A stretch of 64,000 nt of DNA from Streptomyces goshikiensis (GCF_014650555.1 NZ_BMVE01000004.1:186001-250000), one strand, 5' to 3'; shown: positions 16,324 to 25,892, counted from the first letter of the stretch. Program-made: numbers and translations. Notes: generated by a model from the letters alone, not told the origin.

Positions 16324-18585
16324 GTGGCCGAGGCGGCAGACAACCAGGGGGCAGTACCGGCCCCTGCCCGGCGTCGCTGGCTGCGGCGCGCCGTCGTCCT
16401 GCTCGCCGGGACGCCGGTGCTCGCCGCCCTGGTCTATGCCCCCGCGCCGCCGGCCGAGGCCGCGGACGCCCCGGTCGATGTCCAATTGGACACACTGGCG
16501 CCCACGGCTCCGGTCAAGGGCGACACGCTGACGATCTCGGGCACGGTGGTCAACAACACCCGCGAGAAGATCAGCAACGCCCACGTGGGGCTGCGGGTCG
16601 GGCCGGCGCTGGGAGACCGGGCCGCTATCGACGAGGTGGCGGACCGCACGGCCTTCCGGCCCGGCACGGACCCCGCGGAGATCGACTCCGCGTACGCCGC
16701 GAAGATCGACTCGCTGCCCGCGAAGGCCGGCCAGGCGTTCACCCTCAAGGTCCCGGTGAACAAGCTGCCGCTGGACAAGGACGGCGTCTACCAGCTCGGC
16801 GTGTCCCTGTCCGGGGAGAGCGGGAGCCGCTCGTACGAGCAGGTCCTGGGCATCAAGCGGACCTTCCTGCCCTGGCAGCCGGAGGCTGCCTCCAAGCGCT
16901 CCCACCTGGCCTACGCATGGCCGCTGATCTCCACGACGCACCTGACCGCGGAGACCGGCTCGGACGAGACGCAGACGCCCGTCTTCCAGGACGACAAACT
17001 CGCCGACGAGCTGAAGCCCGGTGGCCGCCTGGAGCAGATGGTCACGCTCGGCAAGGAGCTGCCCATCACCTGGGTCATCGATCCCGACCTGCTCTACACG
17101 GTCGACGCGATGACCAAGGGCTACCGGGTCCGCACGCCCGACGGCCGGACCGTCCAGGGCAAGAACAAGGCCGTGGCCGAGCAGTGGCTCAGTTCGCTGG
17201 AGAGCGCGGTCCAGGGCAAGAAGGTCGTCGCGCTGCCGTTCGCCGACCCCGACATCGCCTCCCTCGCCCACCGCGGCAAGGACGTGTCGGGCACCCTGGG
17301 CCAGCTGCGGCCCGCCACCGACAAGGCGAAGCAGGCCGTCGAGACCGTCCTGCACGTGCCCGCGTCGACCGGCTTCTCCTGGCCGGTGGACGGCGCGATC
17401 GACCCGTCGATCGTGAACGTCGCCACCTCGGCCGGCGCCCACAACGTGCTCACCCGCAGCGACAGCCTCCGTGAGACCGGCTCCCTGGGCTACACCCCCT
17501 CAGCCGCCCGGCCCATCGGCGCGGGCAGCACCGCGGTCGTGGCCGACGCGGACCTCTCCACCGCCTTCGAGGGCGACATGCTCGGCGCCGGGAACTCCAC
17601 GCTCGCCGTGCAGCGGTTCCTGGCCCACAGCCTCGCCCTCAACCTGCAGAACACCGGGGAGCAGCGCAGCTTCGTCGTCGCCCCGCAGCGGATGCCCTCC
17701 TCCAGCCAGGTGCAGACGATGGCGGCCGCCCTGCGCGGCCTGCAGAGCGGCCGCTGGACGCAGCCGACCGATCTGGAGGCCGCGGCCGCGGCGAAGCCCG
17801 ACCCGGGCGCCGCCACCCAGGTGCCGGGGGCCGGCCAGTACCCGGATTCCCTGCGCAAGCAGGAGCTGCCGGTGTCCGCGTTCGAGGACATCCGCACCAC
17901 CCAGAACACCCTCGATCACTTCAAGGTGATCCTCTCCGCGCCGGACCGCGTGGAGATCCCCTTCGGCAACACCATGAACCGCGAGATGTCCTCCACGTGG
18001 CGCGGCCGCCCCGAGGAGGCCAAGGAGTACCGGGAGCAGGCCCAGCGGTACCTGCTCGGCCTGACCGAGAAGGTCAAGGTCATCCCGAAGTCCGACGCCA
18101 CCCTGTCCGGGCACAGCGCGACCATCCCCGTGACCGTGCAGAACAGCCTGGTCCAGGACGTCCACGACCTCGTGCTGCGGGTGAAGTCCGCCAACCCGAC
18201 CCGCCTGATGTTCGGCGACAGCGGCACGGCCCAGCAGGAAGTCACCGTCCAGGCCGACCACAGCCAGACGCTGAAGTTCACCGCGAACGCCACCGCGAGC
18301 GGTCCGGTCGAGGTCTCGGCGCAGCTGTTCACGAAGGACGGCGTGCCGTACGGCAAGGAACGCAAGTTCACCGTCGACGCCACCGAGATCACTCCCACCG
18401 TCATGCTGGTGATCGCCGGCGGCGTGCTCCTCCTGGTACTGGCAGGCATCAAGATGTACGCCAGTCGCAAGCGCGTCGCGGCCCGCGCGGCCGCCGAGGA
18501 GGACACGCAGCCGAGTGACGAGTCCCCGGACACCGGACCGCAAAGCGCGAGCGGGTCCGGCACGGGTGAGACAGTGGACCGTTGA
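16324..18585 (+). CDS. Secreted, membrane-anchored DUF6049 family protein
   Basis: The 753-residue protein has an Arg-rich N-terminus with a signal segment (RRAVVLLAGTPVLAALVYAP, cleavage probably after AEA), a large extracytoplasmic part that begins with a beta-domain (TLTISGTVVNNTREKISN), a C-terminal beta-domain around residues 600-690, and a final transmembrane helix (VMLVIAGGVLLLVLAGIKMY) with a short cytoplasmic tail. The start is GTG 16324; GTG 16276 is an in-frame alternative. A similar gene precedes mviN/murJ in mycobacteria, so a role at the MurJ complex is inferred. No catalytic motif is seen. Confidence 0.82.
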   Translation: MAEAADNQGAVPAPARRRWLRRAVVLLAGTPVLAALVYAPAPPAEAADAPVDVQLDTLAPTAPVKGDTLTISGTVVNNTREKISNAHVGLRVGPALGDRAAIDEVADRTAFRPGTDPAEIDSAYAAKIDSLPAKAGQAFTLKVPVNKLPLDKDGVYQLGVSLSGESGSRSYEQVLGIKRTFLPWQPEAASKRSHLAYAWPLISTTHLTAETGSDETQTPVFQDDKLADELKPGGRLEQMVTLGKELPITWVIDPDLLYTVDAMTKGYRVRTPDGRTVQGKNKAVAEQWLSSLESAVQGKKVVALPFADPDIASLAHRGKDVSGTLGQLRPATDKAKQAVETVLHVPASTGFSWPVDGAIDPSIVNVATSAGAHNVLTRSDSLRETGSLGYTPSAARPIGAGSTAVVADADLSTAFEGDMLGAGNSTLAVQRFLAHSLALNLQNTGEQRSFVVAPQRMPSSSQVQTMAAALRGLQSGRWTQPTDLEAAAAAKPDPGAATQVPGAGQYPDSLRKQELPVSAFEDIRTTQNTLDHFKVILSAPDRVEIPFGNTMNREMSSTWRGRPEEAKEYREQAQRYLLGLTEKVKVIPKSDATLSGHSATIPVTVQNSLVQDVHDLVLRVKSANPTRLMFGDSGTAQQEVTVQADHSQTLKFTANATASGPVEVSAQLFTKDGVPYGKERKFTVDATEITPTVMLVIAGGVLLLVLAGIKMYASRKRVAARAAAEEDTQPSDESPDTGPQSASGSGTGETVDR

Positions 18586-18631
18586 GCGATGCCGTGGCCG
18601 GTCGGGCCTGGGACGATGAGGTGGGGTTTCG

Positions 18632-20809
18632 ATGAACGCGCCGTACAACGGTGACCGCGCGCAGGGCACTGGCGGGCCAGCGCCCTCCCAGGGCACTGCC
18701 CCGGGCACACCGGTGCCCGGGCAGGTTCCCGCGCCTGCGCCCGCGCCGGATCATGACCCTTATGTCCAGGACGCCTACGATCACGACCCCTACCGGTCGC
18801 AGGATCTCTCGGCCCAGGACCCGGTGGCGGAGGTGCTCTACGACCGCGCCTCCCACCCCCCGCCCCCGCCCGGCACCTTCCAGGAGCCCGGCCCCCTCTA
18901 CGCGGCCCCGGCCACGCCCGTGCACGGTCCCGACCCGCGGGTGTGGGCCCAGACCCCGCCGCCCGAGCCCGACGGCCCCTCCCGCCACCTGCCGTACGGG
19001 GACCACGCCACCACCACGCAGTTCGTCGGCGTGGACTCCCTCGTGACCGGCGCGACGGACGACCGGCCCGGCCCCGACGCGTTCGCGCACCTCTACCGGG
19101 ACCAGCAGGCCGCGCCCCGCACCCCGGCCGAGGAGGCACCCGTCGCCGCCCCGGCCCCGAGCAAGCCCGCCGGGCGCGCCGCGGGTCTGCTCAAGTCCAG
19201 CGCCCTGATGGCCGCCGGAACGATCGTCTCCCGCATCACCGGCTTCCTGCGGACCCTGGTCATCGCCGGCGCGATCGGCGTCGCCACCCTCAACGACAGC
19301 TACCAGGTCGCCAACACCCTGCCGACGATGATCTACGTCCTTGTCGGCGGCGGCGCCCTCAACTCCGTCTTCATCCCGCAGCTGGTGCGCGCGATGAAGA
19401 ACGACGAGGACGGCGGCGAGGCCTACGCCAACCGCCTGCTGACCCTCGTCATGGTGCTGCTCGGCGCGGTCACCACCATCTGCGTCCTCGCGGCCCCGCT
19501 GTTCATCGGCATGATGTCGCAGAAGATCGCCGACGACCCGCAGCGGATGGACGTCGCCGTCGCGTTCGCCCACTACTGCCTGCCCACCATGTTCTTCATG
19601 GGCGTGCACGTGGTCCTCGGTCAGATCCTCAACGCCCGCGGCCGGTTCGGCGCCATGATGTGGACCCCCGTCCTCAACAACATCGTCGTCATCGCCACCT
19701 TCGGCGCCTTCATCTGGGCCTTCGGCGGCTTCACCAGCACCGGCGTCACCGAGGCCGGCATCACCCCCGAGGGCGTCCGCCTGCTGGGCCTGGGCACCCT
19801 GCTCGGCCTCGCCGTGCAGTCCCTCGCGATGATCCCCTACCTGCGCGACGCCGGCTTCAAGCCCCGTCTGCGCTTCGACTGGAAGGGACACGGCCTCGGC
19901 AAGGCCGCCGGCCTGGCCAAGTGGACGTTCTTCTTCGTCCTCGCCAACCAGATCGGCCTCGTCGTCGTCACCCAGCTCGCCACCTGGGCGGGCGGGGTCG
20001 CCGACAAGCAGGGCCACGGCGGTACCGGCATCACCGGCTACAACTACGCCCTGCTGCTCTGGCAGATGCCGCAGGCCATCATCACCGTCTCCGTCATGAC
20101 GGCCGTCCTGCCGCGCATCTCCCGCTCCGCCCACGACGGAGACGCCGCCGCCGTCCGCGACGACATCTCCTACGGTCTGCGCACCTCGGCCGTGGCGATC
20201 GTGCCCTGCGCCTTCGCGTTCCTCGCGCTCGGCGTCCCGATGGCCACCCTGCTCTACTTCAAGTCCGGTGTGGAGAGCGCCCAGAACATCGGCTTCATCC
20301 TGATGGCCTTCGGCCTCGGACTGATCCCGTACTCCGTCCAGTACGTCGTCCTGCGCGGCTTCTACGCCTACGAGGACACCCGGACGCCCTTCTACAACAC
20401 CGTCATCGTCGCCGCGGTCAACGCGGGTGTCTCCGCCCTCGCCTTCGTCGTCCTCCCGGCCCGCTGGGCCGTGGTCGGCATGGCGGCGGCCTACGGCCTC
20501 GGCTACGCCGTGGGCGTGGGCGTCGCCTGGCGCCGGCTGCGCGCCCGCCTCGGCGGCGACCTCGACGGCGCCCACGTGATGCGCACCTACACCCGGCTCA
20601 TCGGCGCCTGTGTCCCGGCCGCCGCCGTCGCCGGCGCCGTCGCGTACGGGATCACCCAGTGGCTGGGCAGCGGACCCCTGGGTTCCACCGCGGCCCTGGT
20701 CGCCGGACTCATCGCCCTGGCCGCCGTGTTCCTCGCCGCGGCCAAGCGCATGCGCATCGAAGAGCTCAACGCGATGGTCGGAATGGTCCGCGGGCGCATG
20801 GGGCGCTGA
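18632..20809 (+). CDS. murJ: Lipid II flippase MurJ (MviN)
   Basis: MurJ moves lipid II across the membrane for peptidoglycan synthesis. The 725-residue product has a Pro/Tyr-rich disordered cytoplasmic N-terminus of about 185 residues, unusually long for MurJ, then the 14-helix MOP-superfamily core starting AAGTIVSRITGFLRTLVIAG. Core features include NTLPTMIYVLVGGGALNSVF, HVVLGQILNARGRFG and VVLRGFYAYEDTRTPFYNT. The mycobacterial homologue carries a C-terminal pseudokinase domain; here that domain is a separate gene immediately downstream (starting at 20927). Confidence 0.95.
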   Translation: MNAPYNGDRAQGTGGPAPSQGTAPGTPVPGQVPAPAPAPDHDPYVQDAYDHDPYRSQDLSAQDPVAEVLYDRASHPPPPPGTFQEPGPLYAAPATPVHGPDPRVWAQTPPPEPDGPSRHLPYGDHATTTQFVGVDSLVTGATDDRPGPDAFAHLYRDQQAAPRTPAEEAPVAAPAPSKPAGRAAGLLKSSALMAAGTIVSRITGFLRTLVIAGAIGVATLNDSYQVANTLPTMIYVLVGGGALNSVFIPQLVRAMKNDEDGGEAYANRLLTLVMVLLGAVTTICVLAAPLFIGMMSQKIADDPQRMDVAVAFAHYCLPTMFFMGVHVVLGQILNARGRFGAMMWTPVLNNIVVIATFGAFIWAFGGFTSTGVTEAGITPEGVRLLGLGTLLGLAVQSLAMIPYLRDAGFKPRLRFDWKGHGLGKAAGLAKWTFFFVLANQIGLVVVTQLATWAGGVADKQGHGGTGITGYNYALLLWQMPQAIITVSVMTAVLPRISRSAHDGDAAAVRDDISYGLRTSAVAIVPCAFAFLALGVPMATLLYFKSGVESAQNIGFILMAFGLGLIPYSVQYVVLRGFYAYEDTRTPFYNTVIVAAVNAGVSALAFVVLPARWAVVGMAAAYGLGYAVGVGVAWRRLRARLGGDLDGAHVMRTYTRLIGACVPAAAVAGAVAYGITQWLGSGPLGSTAALVAGLIALAAVFLAAAKRMRIEELNAMVGMVRGRMGR

Positions 20810-20926
20810 TGCGCACAACCGTTGCCCCTCTTCGCGTGTCGTGCATAGCGCCAGACTGTGGGCACAATTGGCATGGCTTCGCAGACTGGCCGACAGCGCG
20901 CAACGGATGGGGAGGCAGGGACGACG

Positions 20927-22645
20927 GTGGCGGAACGTAGCACGGCTGCCGTCGACGTGGCCGACAACAGCGGCGACGAGCCGCTGGCCGCAGGAGCGGC
21001 CAAGGCCACGGCCGACGGGGTGGACACCCAGAACCGACAAGCCGCGGACGGACCCATGCCCGAGAAGGAAGGCGAACGCGCGAGCGTGGCCCCCTCGGCT
21101 GCGCCCGAACTCCACAGCGGTCACAAACTCGCCAGACGCTACCGGCTCGAAGAGTGCGTCACCCGTCTGGACGGATTCAGCAGCTGGCGCGCGATGGACG
21201 AGAAGCTCCGCCGCGCCGTGGGCGTCCACCTGCTGCCCGCCGACCACCCGCGGGCCCGCTCCGTGCTGGCCGCGGCCCGTTCCTCCGCCCTCCTCGGCGA
21301 CCCCCGGTTCGTCCAGGTCCTCGACGCGGTCGAGGAGAACGACCTCGTCTACGTCGTCCACGAGTGGCTGCCCGACGCCACCGAACTCACCGCGCTCCTC
21401 GCGGTGGGGCCGCTGGAGGCCCACGAGGCCTACCAGCTCGTCAGCCAGGTCTCCCAGGCCATGGCCGCCGCCCACCGCGAAGGCCTGTCCCACCTGCGCC
21501 TGACGCCCAGCGCGATACTGCGCACCTCCACGGGCCAGTACCGCATCCGCGGCCTCGCCGTGAACGCCGCCCTGCGCGGCATCACCAGCGAGACCCCGCA
21601 GCGCGCGGACACCGAGGCCATCGGCGCCCTCCTGTACGCCGCCCTCACCCAGCGCTGGCCCTACGAGAGCGACGCCTACGGCCTCACCGGCCTGCCCAAG
21701 GGCGTCGGCCTGATCGCTCCCGACCAGGTCCGCGCCGGCGTCCACCGGGGCCTGGGCGAGCTCGCCATGCGCGCCCTCGCCAACGACGGGGCCACCGCCT
21801 CGCGCCAGGAGCCCGCCTGCACCACCCCCGAGGAACTGGCCAAGGCCGTCGCCGCGATGCCCCGCATCCGGCCGCCGGAGCCCGTCTTCACCGCCCCGCC
21901 CGAGTACCAGCACACCACGTACCAGCAGGGCAGCTACGGCCGTCCCACGCCTCCCGGCGGGCCCGTCGCCCAGACCCTCGCCGTCACGCCCCCGCCGCCC
22001 CCGCTGCAGAGCCGCACCGGCAAGGCCCTCAAGTGGGGTGTCGCGGCCCTGCTCATCGCCGCCCTCGGCCTGGGCAGCTGGCAGCTCGCCGACACGCTCC
22101 TGGAACACAGCAACCAGAGCAGCGACAACCAGCACCAGCCGACCACCACCGGCGACGACGCACCGGAGAAGAAGGCGCCTGAGCCGATCGCCATCAAGCG
22201 GGGCGAGGAGTACTACCCCGACGGCACGCCCCAGGACCTCGACGGCGTCCCCCACACCTACGACGGGGACTCCTCCACCTTCTGGCGGACCCGCACCTTC
22301 TACGACGGTCCCGAGGTGAAGGTCAAGGAGGGCCTCGGCATCGTCTACGACCTCGGCGCCGAGCAGGACGTCAGCGCCGCCGAGATAGCGCTGAAGTACG
22401 CCGGCAACCACACCACCGTCACGCTGTACGCGACCAAGAACATGTCCTCGCAGACGCCGGTCTCCTCCATGAAGAAGATCGTCGGCGCCACCAGCTCGAA
22501 CAGCGCGCTCAAGCTGACCGCGGAAACCCCGGTCAAGACGCGCTACGTCCTCCTGTGGATCACCGCCATGCCGCAGGCCGGTGCGGACGACTACACCAAA
22601 CCGGGGTACAAGCAGGCCATCACGGATGTGAAGTTCGCCGGCTGA
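20927..22645 (+). CDS. MurJ-linked pseudokinase with extracytoplasmic C-terminal domain
   Basis: The product has 572 residues. A disordered N-terminus precedes a protein-kinase-like fold (HKLARRYRLEECVTRLDGFS onward) with the catalytic elements lost: the VAIK lysine is absent (AVGVHLLP), the HRD loop reads HLRLTPSAIL, and DFG is replaced by RGLAVN. A membrane helix (GVAALLIAALGLGSWQLA) leads to an outer domain resembling discoidin-like or galactose-binding beta-sandwiches (DGDSSTFWRTRTFYD, LGIVYDLGAEQDVS). The start is GTG 20927, with a GGAGG site 11 nt upstream; an ATG at 20858 is possible. In mycobacteria the same pseudokinase is fused to MurJ and binds FhaA when phosphorylated. Confidence 0.85.
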   Translation: MAERSTAAVDVADNSGDEPLAAGAAKATADGVDTQNRQAADGPMPEKEGERASVAPSAAPELHSGHKLARRYRLEECVTRLDGFSSWRAMDEKLRRAVGVHLLPADHPRARSVLAAARSSALLGDPRFVQVLDAVEENDLVYVVHEWLPDATELTALLAVGPLEAHEAYQLVSQVSQAMAAAHREGLSHLRLTPSAILRTSTGQYRIRGLAVNAALRGITSETPQRADTEAIGALLYAALTQRWPYESDAYGLTGLPKGVGLIAPDQVRAGVHRGLGELAMRALANDGATASRQEPACTTPEELAKAVAAMPRIRPPEPVFTAPPEYQHTTYQQGSYGRPTPPGGPVAQTLAVTPPPPPLQSRTGKALKWGVAALLIAALGLGSWQLADTLLEHSNQSSDNQHQPTTTGDDAPEKKAPEPIAIKRGEEYYPDGTPQDLDGVPHTYDGDSSTFWRTRTFYDGPEVKVKEGLGIVYDLGAEQDVSAAEIALKYAGNHTTVTLYATKNMSSQTPVSSMKKIVGATSSNSALKLTAETPVKTRYVLLWITAMPQAGADDYTKPGYKQAITDVKFAG

Positions 22646-22668
22646 CGCGGCAGGGGAGGGGCTCACCG

Positions 22669-23382
22669 TTGGACGACGCCGAGACCGGCGGCCGCAGCGA
22701 CCAGGAACTCCTGGCGCTGCACGCCGCCGGAGACCCCGACGCCTTCGGTGAGCTCGTACGCCGTCACCGGGACCGGCTGTGGGCCGTCGCCCTGCGCACC
22801 CTCGGAGACCGCGAGGAAGCCGCCGACGCCGTCCAGGACGCCCTCGTCTCCGCCTACCGGGCCGCCCACACCTTCCGCGGCGAATCCGCCGTCACCACCT
22901 GGCTGCACCGCATCACCGTCAACGCCTGCCTCGACCGGGCCCGCAAGGCGGCCTCCCGCAAGACCTCGCCCCTGGACGACACGGAGCGCCTGGAGCGCCT
23001 CCTGGAGCCCCACGAGTCCGCCGAGGCACCCGCGGAACGCCAGGACCTGCACCGCCAGCTGCTGGCCGCCCTGGCCACCCTCCCGGCGGAGCAGCGGGCC
23101 GTGCTCGTCCTCGTCGACATGCAGGGATACCCGGTGGCCGAGGCCGCCCGCATCCTCGACGTCCCCACCGGCACCGTGAAGAGCCGGTGCGCGCGCGGCC
23201 GGGCCAAGCTCCTCCCGATGCTCACCCATCTACGCACCAATGCCGGGGATAACGGCACCACCGAGCGGGGAAGGAACCGAACGCCGGGGACACCCGTCCC
23301 ACCAGCGGCAAGCCCCATGCATCCGGCCCCGCACCCGGCCCCGGATCCAGACGCTGTGAAGGGCGGAGGTGGACGAGCGTGA
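22669..23382 (+). CDS. sigM: ECF RNA polymerase sigma factor (SigM/SigT type)
   Basis: This 237-residue group IV sigma factor has region 2 (DPDAFGELVRRHRDRLWAVA, then DREEAADAVQDALVSAYRAA and TWLHRITVNACLDRARK) and region 4 (LPAEQRAVLVLVDMQGYPVA, ILDVPTGTVKSR). The start is TTG 22669, 8 nt after a GGGGAGGGG ribosome-binding site. The stop overlaps the anti-sigma start by 4 nt, so they are translationally coupled. By position (murJ - sigma - anti-sigma - trxB - trxA) it matches mycobacterial SigM and the S. coelicolor gene called SigT. The extended C-terminal tail is Pro-rich. Confidence 0.9.
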   Translation: MDDAETGGRSDQELLALHAAGDPDAFGELVRRHRDRLWAVALRTLGDREEAADAVQDALVSAYRAAHTFRGESAVTTWLHRITVNACLDRARKAASRKTSPLDDTERLERLLEPHESAEAPAERQDLHRQLLAALATLPAEQRAVLVLVDMQGYPVAEAARILDVPTGTVKSRCARGRAKLLPMLTHLRTNAGDNGTTERGRNRTPGTPVPPAASPMHPAPHPAPDPDAVKGGGGRA

Positions 23383-24347
23383 CTCACACAACCGGCACGA
23401 TCCGGCACCCGGACGTCTCGGAGATCTCCGAGCTGACCGAAGGACTCCTCTCCCCGGCCCGCACCGCCGAAGTGCGCCGCCACCTCGGCGACTGCGACCT
23501 GTGCGCCGACGTCCAGGCCTCCCTCGAAGAGATCCGCGCGCTCCTCGGCACCCTCCCGGGCCCTGCCCGGATGCCCTCGGACGTCGCCGGGCGCATCGAC
23601 GCGGCCCTCGCCGCCGAGGCGCTCCTCGACTCCACCGCGCACCGCACCGATGACCCGCCCTCCGCCCAGGACCACACCGGTGTCCCGCCGGTGGCACCGC
23701 CCGCGGAAGCCGACACGGAGACACCGGCCGCACCGGCCGTCCCGGCCCTCCCGGCAGCGGGATCCGGCGGCCGCCGGCCCGCCGGTCACCCGTCCGGCGC
23801 AACCGGACCTGGCCGGCGACGCGCCCGCCGCCGGATCGCCGTCGTGGCGGGCCTCGCCGGGGCCGGCGCCTTCGCCCTCGCCGTCTTCCTGCTGGGCGGC
23901 CCCACCGGCACGCCCTCCCACGACACGGCCACCCGAGGCAGGGCCGAAAGCAGCGCAGCCCAGCCCTCGGCGGACACCTACACCGCGCAGGGCCTGCGGA
24001 GCAGCGTCCAGCAGCTGCTCGCCGCCTCGGACGGCGCCAAGGCCGAGACGGGAGGGGGCAACAAGACCTTCGGGCTGGAGAACACCACTCCCGCTCCGGG
24101 AGTCGCCCCCCAGGACCGCGCGGTCCCCTCCGTCCCGCCCTGCGTGCAGGAGGCCACCGGCCGCCCGGACGCCCCGCTGGCCACCGAACGCGGCAGCTAC
24201 CAGGGCACCCCCGTGTACCTCGTCGTTCTCCCCCACCCCGGCGACGCCGCCCGGGTGGACGCCTATCTCGTCGACGCCGGCTGTGTGAACACCCCCACGA
24301 CAGCCCCCGGAAAGCCCCTGCTGACCAGCACCTACCCGCGAAGCTGA
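23379..24347 (+). CDS. Membrane-anchored zinc-finger-type anti-sigma factor
   Basis: The 322-residue protein has an N-terminal anti-sigma domain with HxxxCxxC (HLGDCDLC, around residues 41-48), the ZAS motif that holds zinc or senses redox. A Pro/Ala-rich linker leads to a transmembrane helix ([20 protein letters not shown]) and an extracytoplasmic domain ending near residue 322. That outer domain has exactly two cysteines (VPPCVQEA and DAGCVNTP), which could form a disulfide. The GTG start overlaps the sigma gene stop (GTGA). It should hold the sigma factor inactive at the membrane. Confidence 0.87.
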   Translation: MTHTTGTIRHPDVSEISELTEGLLSPARTAEVRRHLGDCDLCADVQASLEEIRALLGTLPGPARMPSDVAGRIDAALAAEALLDSTAHRTDDPPSAQDHTGVPPVAPPAEADTETPAAPAVPALPAAGSGGRRPAGHPSGATGPGRRRARRRIAVVAGLAGAGAFALAVFLLGGPTGTPSHDTATRGRAESSAAQPSADTYTAQGLRSSVQQLLAASDGAKAETGGGNKTFGLENTTPAPGVAPQDRAVPSVPPCVQEATGRPDAPLATERGSYQGTPVYLVVLPHPGDAARVDAYLVDAGCVNTPTTAPGKPLLTSTYPRS

Positions 24348-24376
24348 CCCGATCGGGGCGGCACGCGGACAAGCGG

Positions 24377-24402
24377 GGAATGTGCGCGCCTTAGGATCCG
24401 TT
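24377..24402 (+). promoter_or_regulatory. SigR-type promoter of trxBA
   Basis: GGAAT (24377-24381) and GTT (24400-24402) are separated by exactly 18 nt, the established consensus of the disulfide-stress sigma factor SigR of Streptomyces. It lies 70 nt upstream of the trxB GTG start. trxBA is a known SigR target in S. coelicolor. Confidence 0.8.
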
Positions 24403-24471
24403 GGGTGGGGTGAGAGTCCGCACCGGCCCCCAGTAGGCAGCACGCAGTCCGCAGAGACGAGGAAAGTACCC

Positions 24472-25431
24472 GTGAGCGACGTACGAAACGTGATCATCAT
24501 CGGCTCCGGGCCGGCCGGTTACACCGCCGCCCTGTACACCGCCCGCGCTTCGCTCAAGCCCCTGGTCTTCGAAGGCGCCGTGACCGCCGGCGGCGCGCTG
24601 ATGAACACCACCGAGGTCGAGAACTTCCCCGGGTTCCAGGACGGGATCATGGGTCCCGACCTCATGGACAACATGCGCGGCCAGGCCGAGCGCTTCGGTG
24701 CCGAGCTCATCCCCGACGACATCGTCTCCGTCGACCTGACGGGCGAGATCAAGACCGTCACCGACACGGCCGGCACCGTGCACCGCGCGAAGGCCGTCAT
24801 CGTCACCACCGGCTCGCAGCACCGCAAGCTCGGCCTGCCCAACGAGGACGCCCTCTCCGGCCGTGGCGTCTCCTGGTGCGCGACCTGTGACGGGTTCTTC
24901 TTCAAGGACCAGGACATCGCCGTGGTCGGCGGCGGCGACACCGCGATGGAGGAGGCGACCTTCCTCTCCCGCTTCGCCAAGAGCGTCACCATCGTCCACC
25001 GCCGCGACAGCCTCCGCGCCTCCAAGGCCATGCAGGACCGCGCCTTCGCCGACCCGAAGATCAAGTTCGCCTGGGACAGCGAGGTCGCCGAGATCCACGG
25101 CGACCCGAAGCTCTCCGGTCTGACCCTGCGCAACACCAAGACCGGTGAGACCTCCGAGCTGCCCGTGACCGGCCTCTTCATCGCCGTGGGTCACGACCCC
25201 CGCACCGAGCTTTTCACCGGCCAGCTGGACCTGGACGAAGAGGGTTACCTCAAGGTCGAGGCGCCCTCCACCCGCACCAACATCACGGGTGTCTTCGGCG
25301 CCGGCGACGTCGTCGACCACACCTACCGTCAGGCCATCACCGCCGCCGGCACCGGCTGTTCCGCCGCCCTCGACGCCGAGCGTTACCTCGCCGCCCTCGC
25401 GGACGCCGAGCACGCCACCGCGACTGTCTGA
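24472..25431 (+). CDS. trxB: Thioredoxin-disulfide reductase
   Basis: An NADPH- and FAD-dependent enzyme that reduces thioredoxin. The 319-residue product has the FAD-binding [19 protein letters not shown] at the N-terminus, the redox-active WCATCDG (CxxC) around residue 140, the NADPH-binding [19 protein letters not shown], and the C-terminal FAD contact [20 protein letters not shown]. The start is GTG 24472 behind a GAGGAAAG ribosome-binding site. It lies 50 nt before trxA, with which it is probably co-transcribed from the SigR-type promoter at 24377. Confidence 0.97.
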   Translation: MSDVRNVIIIGSGPAGYTAALYTARASLKPLVFEGAVTAGGALMNTTEVENFPGFQDGIMGPDLMDNMRGQAERFGAELIPDDIVSVDLTGEIKTVTDTAGTVHRAKAVIVTTGSQHRKLGLPNEDALSGRGVSWCATCDGFFFKDQDIAVVGGGDTAMEEATFLSRFAKSVTIVHRRDSLRASKAMQDRAFADPKIKFAWDSEVAEIHGDPKLSGLTLRNTKTGETSELPVTGLFIAVGHDPRTELFTGQLDLDEEGYLKVEAPSTRTNITGVFGAGDVVDHTYRQAITAAGTGCSAALDAERYLAALADAEHATATV

Positions 25432-25481
25432 CCCCCCCAGTTCACCCCCACACCACACCCCGCAGGAATAAGGAGGCCGCT

Positions 25482-25823
25482 GTGGCCGGCACCCTCAAGA
25501 ACGTGACCGACGCTGACTTCGACACCGAGGTCCTCGCCAGCGACAAGCCCGTGCTGGTGGACTTCTGGGCCGCCTGGTGCGGCCCGTGCCGTCAGATCGC
25601 GCCGTCCCTGGAGGCCATCGCGGCCGAGTACGGCGACCAGATCGAGATCGTCAAGCTCAACATCGACGAGAACCCGGCCACGGCCGCCCGCTACGGCGTC
25701 ATGTCCATCCCGACCCTGAACGTCTACCAGGGCGGCGAGGTCGCCAAGACCATCGTCGGTGCCAAGCCGAAGGCCGCCATCCTGCGCGACCTGGAGGGCT
25801 TCGTCCAGGCCAAGGCCGTCTGA
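25482..25823 (+). CDS. trxA: Thioredoxin
   Basis: A 113-residue protein disulfide reductase with the active-site WCGPC around residue 32 (VLVDFWAAWCGPCRQIAPSL) and the cis-proline loop MSIPTLNVYQGGEV. The start is GTG 25482, just after an AAGGAGG ribosome-binding site. It is the partner of TrxB directly upstream. A parS site and a terminator follow its stop codon. Confidence 0.97.
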   Translation: MAGTLKNVTDADFDTEVLASDKPVLVDFWAAWCGPCRQIAPSLEAIAAEYGDQIEIVKLNIDENPATAARYGVMSIPTLNVYQGGEVAKTIVGAKPKAAILRDLEGFVQAKAV

Positions 25824-25836
25824 CGCACCTCCCGTT

Positions 25837-25850
25837 GTTTCACGTGAAAC
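25837..25850. other. parS: parS site 6
   Basis: A perfect GTTTCACGTGAAAC 13 nt after the trxA stop. Its last three bases also form the base of the trxA terminator stem. Confidence 0.93.
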
Positions 25851-25879
25851 GGGGCCGCCCCTACCAGGGCGGCCCCGTT
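25848..25879. terminator. Terminator between trxA and the GNAT gene
   Basis: A perfect 13-bp stem (25848-25860 with 25867-25879) with a 6-nt loop lies between the convergent trxA and GNAT genes, and can serve both. Confidence 0.8.
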
Positions 25880-25892
25880 CGCGTAGCACCGC

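Noticed and set aside
18449..22666. Very long open frame antisense to the DUF6049, murJ and pseudokinase genes
   Set aside because: Its composition is Gly/Asp/Arg/His/Val-rich without any domain. It mirrors GC-rich codons of three well-supported genes, the usual high-GC shadow effect.
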